Shown: positions 6,782 to 12,481 of the stretch, piece after piece
Position numbering within the stretch: the first letter of the stretch is position 1
How the letters are laid out: each line of letters starts with the position of its first letter
NCBI GenBank assembly: GCA_002455255.1
Contig: DKKL01000005.1
Location: 1-12,481 of the forward strand
Length of the DNA: 12,481 nucleotides
Direction: 5' to 3'
Origin: Candidatus Tepidiaquacellales bacterium UBA6667
GTDB taxonomy: Bacteria; Bacteroidota; Ignavibacteria; Tepidaquicellales; Tepidaquicellaceae
Translations under genes and position numbers: made by a program
The notes under the pieces: model-generated
The model's input: the letters and a program-made list of their open reading frames with translations, nothing else
Told to the model about the DNA's origin: nothing
Databases searched by the model: none

Positions 6782-9700
6782 ATGGAAATCGAAAAAAATA
6801 TAAGACTTACAGATGCAGAAAAAGGCGACGGAGAGCTAAAGACTAATGAATTTATGCCGACGATTATTCTTGGGCTTGGCGGTACAGGTAAGGAAGTATT
6901 ACTTAGAATCAGGAGACAATTTGTAGAAAGATATGGCTCACTTAACGATTTCCCGATTATTTCTTTTTTATATATAGATACCGATAATGCACCATCGGAA
7001 GAAGGTGGAATAGCAAGAGAAAGAGACTTATTAATAAATGATATAGAGTTTCAACCATCAGAAAAAATATTTAACCCCGTAAATCCATCAGAATATATAC
7101 ACAGAATAAATGATGTTCCGCATATCAAACAATGGTTGAACACAACAGGAGAGATTGGTAAGCTCGGCACAATGAATACCGGAGCAGGACAGATTAGACC
7201 GGCTGCGAGATTAGCATTTTTCCATAACTACGATGAGATTGTTCATAAGTTATCATCGGCAAAGTCAAAAATTACTGATTCAAAATCAATTAATGCAATA
7301 AAAGACAAGCACAGGATTAAAAATGTAAATACTGATAAGATAAATATATACGTGATAACATCCGTGAGCGGAGGAACCGGCTCAGGTATGTTTCTTGATA
7401 TGGGATTTTTAATCAGAAATTTATTTAAGAACAATGCCGTATCATCATGTTTTTTATTTTTACCAAAAATTTATCAGTCATACGGGAAAGAACGCGTTTA
7501 TGCTAACGGTTATGCAGCATTAAAAGAACTTGAATATTATAATCTTAAAAATCTATTTGATGTTTCGTGGAAGAAAAATTATCCGCTGACATTTCAACCG
7601 GGAGTATATGATGATGTATATTTAGTTGACGGAGAAAACTATAAAAATCTTTCACTTTCGGACATAAGCAATAAGGATATTTATAAGATGCTCGCTGACA
7701 GTATATTCACAGATTTTTCTGATTCTGATTTTGCAAATTACAAACGCGGAGTAAGAGTTAATCTGGTGCAATATAAGCAAAGACTATGGCCTGATGAGTC
7801 AACTGTTTCAGAGAATACTTTTTCGAGAAAATATTCCACACTTGGACAATCATCCATTTCAATTCCCGTTGACAGAATAATACTTGCCTGTGCCAATAAG
7901 TTGTGCGAAGATATAATAAATTATTATCTTACTCATGCGGAAGGTTCGCAAAGTGAAGTTGATAATTATATGATAAATGAATTTCTGCACAAGATTGGAA
8001 TTGCGGAAACAAACACTAAACATCAGTTACTCGATGGATTATACCGGGTAGGTGAGAAAACAGATTTACAGGCACAAATTAAAACTTTTCTTTCCAATTT
8101 ACAAAACGAATTAGTTTCAGGTAAAAGAGGTGATAACTGGAGTGCGTTTATTCATAATGAAAAAAATAAATTTGATACTAACTTCAGAGATGATAATGAT
8201 TTATCAAGACAAGGGATGTATTATTCACAGATATTTACAAACAGAACAAAAATTATTAATGATGTAATTGGCGATAGAGACAGAAACCGTCCCGGTTTGA
8301 TAGAGAAGATGATAAACCAACTGATAAATGATTCAACAAGAGGAGTTTTTTATGCGATAAATTCACTTAGAAGATTACAGTTTATTTTAACGAATGAAAA
8401 TTTTCAGTATCTCAGCAGATTTGATAAGGAGATAAAAGATCTTCAAGGATTGGTAACCAGACTTGACGGAGAGATTAAAAGAAAATTACAGGATTTAAAA
8501 GAAGATGAATCGAGAAGTAAATTAAATGTATTAAAGAAAACTGCGATGGCAGGTTCTTTGGAAAAATTGATAACTAAGCTTGATGAATATTATAACGCAT
8601 TGATAAAATTGAGATCGAGATATTATGCAAAGGAAATAGTTCAGAGAATTCTTGATTTAATAGAAAAAGGAGAAAAAACCGATGATGGGAATATATTATA
8701 TACAGGATTAATTTCAGATATAGATAAATTAACCGGGAACTTAAGCGTATTAAAAGAAAACTTCAAGAAAAAATATTTATACTTTATACAGAAAACTGAA
8801 AACAGTTTTAACTATTTTGTATATGAACCTGATGATGTCAAAAATGAATATTACGTAAGGTATGTAGGAAGCGGGCAAGCGGCTATTGATACGATAAAAG
8901 AATTATCAAATAAATTATTAAAAGAACTTGGTGCGAGAGATGTAACGGATATTGTTAATATCCTGAAAGACAGCGATGCTAAAGCAATTGAGGCAAGCAT
9001 GATATCATACTGTAAAAAACAATTTGAAAAAATAAGAGAAGATTATAACATTACAGATATTTTATTTGAGAAAGATGCATTGAGAAGTGAATCAAAAATA
9101 AGAGGAATGATGAATCAGGCATTCCCTTGGTTGAGGGTAAAAGAAACTCCGGGAAGTTTTATACAGGATCAATCTGCAAAAAAATATTACATAGGTATCA
9201 AAACCAATACACCTTCATTTAAGAAGTTTCAATCTTTGATATCTTCCATTGCGGGATCGAATATTGAGTTTAAAGATTCTGCTGATAATTCTACAATAAC
9301 ATTTTACAGTGAATGGGCAGGTTTTCCGCTTTTCTATTCATATACAGTAGCTGAAGAAATGAAACAATATTACAAACAGCTATCAAACAATATGAATATT
9401 GATTTACATATTGATAAAAATTATTATATATATAATGATATCATTCCACTAACAGCAGAAGAACGTAAAAAACTGGATGAATCATACAGAGCATATATAA
9501 TGGGATTAATTTTCGGTGTATTTGAAGTAGTTACTGATTTTGATAAAGAAACCGGTAAACCGAGATCAATCTATAAATATACACGACAAGAAGGTATCAC
9601 AGTTAAAAGAACTGAACAGCTTGGGATAGAGTCACGGTTAATTAACAGGTTGTTTGAAGAGAACGGACCGGATTCACTGAGATATAAAATTTTAAAACAG

Positions 9701-10177
9701 GCAGAAAATATTCAGAATAAATTATTAAAAAATAATTCACTTGCAGAAATGCTTGTAATTTTTGAGTATTATTATGAGAAAGTATATCCATTGCAGGAAA
9801 TAGAAATTTCCGGAGAAGCAAAAAGGAAAATAGAAACTTATGAATATAACATTACAAAAGCATTGGCAAAAGAAACAGAGAACAAAGTAACAGGCGGAGA
9901 GCGTAATGAGTTTGTAAACAGAGTGTTATATTTGAAAGAGCATATTGATGAATTCAGTGAATTATGCGGGGACGGAATGAAGCGAGTTTTAAAAGTTAAT
10001 AATATATTAAGTCATACAGAGGAATCAGTAAAATCATCCGGAATAGAAATTATAAAATCAGAAACCGGAAATGGAATTAGCATTAATAAACTGAAAGAAT
10101 TAAAAACTGCACTTGACGAAGGGCTTATTTCAAAAGAAGAATTTGAACAAGCAAAAAATAAATTTTTAGGAATATAA
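6782..10177 (+). CDS. large tubulin/FtsZ-like protein with C-terminal SHOCT domain
   Basis: This 1131-residue protein has an N-terminal GTPase domain of the tubulin/FtsZ superfamily, best matching the 'Tubulin-like' (Tubulin_2) group. Visible loops are T1 GLGGTGKEVL (31-40), T2-like YIDTDNA (64-70, compare VNTDAQ in FtsZ), T3-like NTGAGQIRPAARLA (132-145), the tubulin signature SGGTGSG (196-202), and a T5-like stretch YGKERVYANGYAALKELE (about 224-241, compare EGxxR of FtsZ). A YSTLGQSSISIP motif is near 341. I see no clear NxDxxD/E catalytic T7 loop. A helical, charged middle (about 545-690) looks coiled-coil prone. Residues 1100-1131 form a SHOCT domain (KLKELKTALDEGLISKEEFE). No signal peptide or membrane helix is seen, so it is cytoplasmic. 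It starts 17 bases after the reductase gene. Makarova and Koonin described related FtsZ-like families and proposed membrane remodelling; the function here is unknown. Confidence 0.88.
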   Translation: MEIEKNIRLTDAEKGDGELKTNEFMPTIILGLGGTGKEVLLRIRRQFVERYGSLNDFPIISFLYIDTDNAPSEEGGIARERDLLINDIEFQPSEKIFNPVNPSEYIHRINDVPHIKQWLNTTGEIGKLGTMNTGAGQIRPAARLAFFHNYDEIVHKLSSAKSKITDSKSINAIKDKHRIKNVNTDKINIYVITSVSGGTGSGMFLDMGFLIRNLFKNNAVSSCFLFLPKIYQSYGKERVYANGYAALKELEYYNLKNLFDVSWKKNYPLTFQPGVYDDVYLVDGENYKNLSLSDISNKDIYKMLADSIFTDFSDSDFANYKRGVRVNLVQYKQRLWPDESTVSENTFSRKYSTLGQSSISIPVDRIILACANKLCEDIINYYLTHAEGSQSEVDNYMINEFLHKIGIAETNTKHQLLDGLYRVGEKTDLQAQIKTFLSNLQNELVSGKRGDNWSAFIHNEKNKFDTNFRDDNDLSRQGMYYSQIFTNRTKIINDVIGDRDRNRPGLIEKMINQLINDSTRGVFYAINSLRRLQFILTNENFQYLSRFDKEIKDLQGLVTRLDGEIKRKLQDLKEDESRSKLNVLKKTAMAGSLEKLITKLDEYYNALIKLRSRYYAKEIVQRILDLIEKGEKTDDGNILYTGLISDIDKLTGNLSVLKENFKKKYLYFIQKTENSFNYFVYEPDDVKNEYYVRYVGSGQAAIDTIKELSNKLLKELGARDVTDIVNILKDSDAKAIEASMISYCKKQFEKIREDYNITDILFEKDALRSESKIRGMMNQAFPWLRVKETPGSFIQDQSAKKYYIGIKTNTPSFKKFQSLISSIAGSNIEFKDSADNSTITFYSEWAGFPLFYSYTVAEEMKQYYKQLSNNMNIDLHIDKNYYIYNDIIPLTAEERKKLDESYRAYIMGLIFGVFEVVTDFDKETGKPRSIYKYTRQEGITVKRTEQLGIESRLINRLFEENGPDSLRYKILKQAENIQNKLLKNNSLAEMLVIFEYYYEKVYPLQEIEISGEAKRKIETYEYNITKALAKETENKVTGGERNEFVNRVLYLKEHIDEFSELCGDGMKRVLKVNNILSHTEESVKSSGIEIIKSETGNGISINKLKELKTALDEGLISKEEFEQAKNKFLGI

Positions 10178-10180
10178 AAT

Positions 10181-10507
10181 ATGCCAACATACGATTACAA
10201 ATGTTCTAATTGTGGAAATCAAACAGAAGTTTTCCAGTCTATCAAAGATAATCCAATAACAAAATGTGAGGTTTGCGGGCAAGATACGTTAAAACGGATG
10301 ATAGGAGGAGGAGCAGGGCTTATATTTAAAGGAAGTGGATTTTATTTGACAGATTATAAAAATGCAGGAGCAAATTCAGATAAAAAAACTTCAAAACCAT
10401 CTACACAGAAAGAAACGGCAACAGAAAAACCTGCCGAAAAAATCACAACAAAATCAGAATCAAAAACTTCTGAACCAACCAAAAGCAAAGATACTGACAA
10501 AAAATAG
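10181..10507 (+). CDS. FmdB-family zinc ribbon protein
   Basis: A 108-residue protein whose first 50 or so residues match the FmdB 'putative regulatory protein' zinc ribbon. It opens with MPTYDYKCSNCG, has the four cysteines Cys8, Cys11, Cys29 and Cys32, and continues with the usual LKRMIGGGAGLIFKGSGFY. From about residue 62 to the end it is a disordered Lys/Ser/Thr/Glu tail, longer and more repetitive than the core needs. The cysteines should bind one zinc; the biological role of the family is not established. It begins 3 bases after the stop of the tubulin-like gene with only a weak AGGA upstream, so translation is probably coupled to that gene. It is the last gene of the plus-strand run. 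Confidence 0.9.
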   Translation: MPTYDYKCSNCGNQTEVFQSIKDNPITKCEVCGQDTLKRMIGGGAGLIFKGSGFYLTDYKNAGANSDKKTSKPSTQKETATEKPAEKITTKSESKTSEPTKSKDTDKK

Positions 10508-10578
10508 CACATCCGTGCGGAATGTATAAAAACAGACCACGAATTTTAACAAATAAATCTAATTACATAAATTACTCG

Positions 10579-10596
10579 AAATTGTTTATACAATTT
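10579..10596. terminator. weak inverted repeat between convergent genes, possible terminator
   Basis: AAATTG (10579-10584) and CAATTT (10591-10596) form a 6-bp A/T-rich stem with a TTTATA loop in the 97-base gap between the converging fmdB and lptB genes. Its position suits a bidirectional terminator, but the stem is weak and no proper T run follows on either strand. Confidence 0.25.
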
Positions 10597-10604
10597 TAGG
10601 TAAG

Positions 10605-11357
10605 TTACTCAGACTTTTCTTTAGAAAGGTATCTTTCCATTGAGAAAGATTCCCCAAGATAATATTTCCTGACCATTTCATCACTTGCGAGATCAAATGA
10701 ACTGCCGGAACGGAATATTTTTCCGTCAATCAGAATATATGCTCTGTCAACAATTGAAAGTGTTTCATGAACATTATGATCAGTAATTAAAACGCCGATG
10801 CCTTTATTTTTTAATTTAGTAATAATTTTCATAATGTCTTCAGCGGCAATAGGGTCAATACCTGCGAATGGTTCATCAAGTAAAATAAATTTAGGATCGG
10901 ATGCGAGTGCTCTGGCAATTTCGGTTCTTCGTCTTTCACCGCCTGAAAGCACCATACCTTTTGAATCACGAATATGATTTAAATTAAACTCATTGAGAAG
11001 ATAATTTGTTTTTTCTTCAATTTCAGATTTTGAATATCTCATAAACTGAAGAATAGATTTTATATTATCCGAAACTGAAAGTTTTCTGAAAACCGAAGGT
11101 TCTTGCGGAAGATAACCGATGCCAAGCCGAGACCTCTGATACATTGGCATTTTAGAAATATCTTCCATATTAAGTTCGATAATACCTTCGTCAGGTTTAA
11201 TTAAACCACATATCATATAGAAGGTAGTAGTTTTTCCTGCACCGTTTGGACCGAGCAATCCGACGACTTCATTATTTTTCAAGTGAAGCGAAACATCATT
11301 AACAACCGCACGTTTTTTATAAGATTTAAATAAACCTTTTGCTTTTAATTCAGCCAT
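10605..11357 (-). CDS. lptB: LPS export ABC transporter ATP-binding protein LptB
   Basis: LptB is the ATPase of the LptB2FG complex, which extracts lipopolysaccharide from the inner membrane and drives it across the LptC-A-D bridge. The 250 residues contain Walker A GPNGAGKTT (36-44), a Q-loop in GIGYLPQEPSVFRKLSV (79-95) that is characteristic of LptB, the signature LSGGERRR (137-144), Walker B FILLDEP (157-163) with Glu162, and the H-loop His194 in TDHNVHETL. The C-terminal extension is a little longer than in E. coli LptB (241). It follows pdxJ by 8 bases and is the distal gene of the minus-strand operon. lptA, lptC, lptF and lptG are not in the window. Its presence implies a diderm cell envelope with LPS or a similar glycolipid. 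Confidence 0.95.
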   Translation of the reverse strand: MAELKAKGLFKSYKKRAVVNDVSLHLKNNEVVGLLGPNGAGKTTTFYMICGLIKPDEGIIELNMEDISKMPMYQRSRLGIGYLPQEPSVFRKLSVSDNIKSILQFMRYSKSEIEEKTNYLLNEFNLNHIRDSKGMVLSGGERRRTEIARALASDPKFILLDEPFAGIDPIAAEDIMKIITKLKNKGIGVLITDHNVHETLSIVDRAYILIDGKIFRSGSSFDLASDEMVRKYYLGESFSMERYLSKEKSE

Positions 11358-11365
11358 AAAATTTT

Positions 11366-12076
11366 TTATCTGACAAGATTAACCATATCTTCAACTGCTT
11401 TTTGCAATCCGGTGAAAACAGAACGAGAAATTATTGAATGACCTATGCTTACTTCCTGAATTTCAGTGATATTTTTTATCGGAAGAATATTATTGTAATT
11501 TAAACCATGCCCGGCAGTAACTGTTAATCCAAGCTCAGCACCTAATCTTGCGACTGTGCCAATCTTTGCAAGTTCATTAATAGAATCTTTTTCATTTATG
11601 GCATTTGCATAGTTTCCGGTATGAATCTCAATAATATCAGCATTTAGTTCAACAGCATTATCAACATTTTCAGGTTCCGGATTAATGAATAAACTTACCA
11701 ATATATCTTTTGAATGAAGTTGTTGAATGACATCATTAAGCAATAATTTATGAGTAATAATATTTAATCCCCCTTCGGTAGTTCTTTCCTGTCGTTTTTC
11801 AGGAACAAGAGTTACCATATCCGGAAGAACATCACAAGCAAAACCAATCATTTCAGCAGTGGCAGCAATTTCGAGATTAAGTTTTGATTTAATAACTTCT
11901 CTTAATAGTCTGACGTCTCTATCGTTAATATGTCGTCTGTCTTCTCTAAGGTGACAAACAATGCCGTCAGCACCGGCAATTTCACAAATACCCGCAGCGA
12001 TAACCGGGTCAGGTTCAAACTCACCCCGTGCTTCACGTAGAGTAGCAATATGGTCAATATTTATTAATAATTTCAT
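11366..12076 (-). CDS. pdxJ: pyridoxine 5'-phosphate synthase
   Basis: PdxJ condenses 1-deoxy-D-xylulose 5-phosphate with 3-amino-2-oxopropyl phosphate to give pyridoxine 5'-phosphate, the closing step of the DXP-dependent vitamin B6 pathway. The 236-residue TIM barrel is full length. It shows the N-terminal NIDHIATLREARG (6-18), HLREDRRHI (42-50) with the active-site histidine, Glu69 in NLEIAAT, the loop VPEKRQERTTEGG (91-103), TAGHGLNY (187-194) with His190, and the closing IGHSII. All usual catalytic residues are present. The ATG overlaps the TGA of the upstream CPBP-family gene (ATGA), and lptB follows after 8 bases, so the three are probably one transcript. No Shine-Dalgarno sequence precedes the start. 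Confidence 0.97.
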   Translation of the reverse strand: MKLLINIDHIATLREARGEFEPDPVIAAGICEIAGADGIVCHLREDRRHINDRDVRLLREVIKSKLNLEIAATAEMIGFACDVLPDMVTLVPEKRQERTTEGGLNIITHKLLLNDVIQQLHSKDILVSLFINPEPENVDNAVELNADIIEIHTGNYANAINEKDSINELAKIGTVARLGAELGLTVTAGHGLNYNNILPIKNITEIQEVSIGHSIISRSVFTGLQKAVEDMVNLVR

Positions 12077-12481
12077 AAGTAGTTTAATTGTTTTAAAATT
12101 GAAATTGAATCAATTGTGAACATAATGACAAAATGTAAAAGCCAACAATAAATAAAAGAATTTGCTCTTAATGCCTGAATTCCAAGAATTAAACCTGCAA
12201 AGATAGATGCGAACAATTCTAAATCAGGTTTTCCTTTATGTAAAATAAAAAAAGGTATCATTTGGATTAAGACAGAATAATATCCAAGTTTAGGTTTCAG
12301 ACCAAACAACATATACCCCCTCCAAAGAAATTCCCAACCAAGCATATAAACAAGAATACTTAATTCAAACAAAATAAAATTTTTCCAACTATGAGCTACC
12401 TGCTCCCCGCCCTGTGGGTATGTTCTTAAAAACTCAGGTGAATTAGAAACTATAAATAGAACAGGCAACATAACAAGAAAA
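12073..12481 (-). CDS. CPBP-family intramembrane protease-like protein, 5' end cut by the window
   Basis: The visible 132 to 136 residues are mostly hydrophobic and carry the signs of the CPBP (Abi/Rce1-like) family: WEFLWRGYMLFG (motif 1, with Glu and the WRG arginine), FFILH (motif 2), and a later LLHFVIMFTID (motif 3). Motif 1 usually reads EExxxR; here the first of the two glutamates is Trp, so the protein may be a divergent or inactive member. The reading frame stays open to the right edge of the window, and the first visible ATG (12469-12471) is preceded by in-frame hydrophobic codons, so the true start is probably outside. The stop overlaps the pdxJ start by four bases (ATGA). Membrane location is clear; proteolytic activity and substrate are not. 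Confidence 0.75.
   Translation of the reverse strand, partial: FLVMLPVLFIVSNSPEFLRTYPQGGEQVAHSWKNFILFELSILVYMLGWEFLWRGYMLFGLKPKLGYYSVLIQMIPFFILHKGKPDLELFASIFAGLILGIQALRANSFIYCWLLHFVIMFTIDSISILKQLNYL

Noticed and set aside
7243..7434. Minus-strand open frame opposite the tubulin-like gene
   Set aside because: It covers the conserved SGGTGSG codons on the other strand and has no independent support.
6782..10177. Phage or plasmid TubZ segregation gene, implying a mobile element
   Set aside because: The protein is far larger than TubZ, its neighbours are housekeeping lipid genes, and no integrase, TubR-like regulator or centromere repeats are present.
10507..10518. GCAC-ATCC-GTGC hairpin right after fmdB as a terminator
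   Set aside because: The stem is only four base pairs and overlaps the stop codon, with no T run after it.

Overview
The window is AT-rich chromosomal DNA from a bacterium that looks like a member of the Bacteroidetes/Chlorobi/Ignavibacteria (FCB) assemblage. The main clues are an elongation factor P with the Chlorobium-type loop 'HRTPGNLRAF', A/T-rich translation starts that almost all lack a Shine-Dalgarno sequence, a secreted protein whose predicted mature end starts with Gln, an efp-accB-accC cluster, and an LptB gene that implies an LPS-type outer membrane. Placement near Ignavibacteria/Chlorobi is an inference from these features, not from a search.

Layout. Positions 1-200 hold intergenic repeat-like sequence and a probable terminator. 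Positions 212-1204 (minus) encode glycolytic NAD-dependent GAPDH, the only gene here with a perfect GGAGG ribosome binding site. A gene-free stretch with repeat debris (1205-1468) separates it from a secreted alpha/beta hydrolase (1469-2686, minus). A 320-base AT-rich divergent region (2687-3006) then leads into a plus-strand run of seven tightly packed genes (3007-10507): efp, accB, accC, an unrecognised three-helix membrane protein, a FabL/FabI-like enoyl-ACP reductase, a 1131-residue tubulin/FtsZ-superfamily protein ending in a SHOCT domain, and an FmdB-type zinc ribbon protein. Gaps are -1 to 32 bases, so this is very probably one operon. It meets a minus-strand operon, transcribed CPBP-family membrane protein > pdxJ > lptB (12481 to 10605), head-on at about 10508-10604.

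How the genes fit together. AccB and AccC form the biotin half of acetyl-CoA carboxylase, the first step of fatty-acid synthesis, and the enoyl-ACP reductase would catalyse the last step of each elongation cycle. EF-P helps ribosomes through proline runs. The striking part is that a large tubulin-like GTPase-fold protein (T1 to T5 loop motifs visible, helical middle, C-terminal SHOCT domain) and a small uncharacterised membrane protein are embedded in this lipid-synthesis operon. A link between cytoskeletal or membrane-remodelling activity and lipid supply is a reasonable hypothesis, but co-transcription is the only support the sequence gives. No CRISPR array, tRNA, rRNA, transposase or prophage gene was seen.
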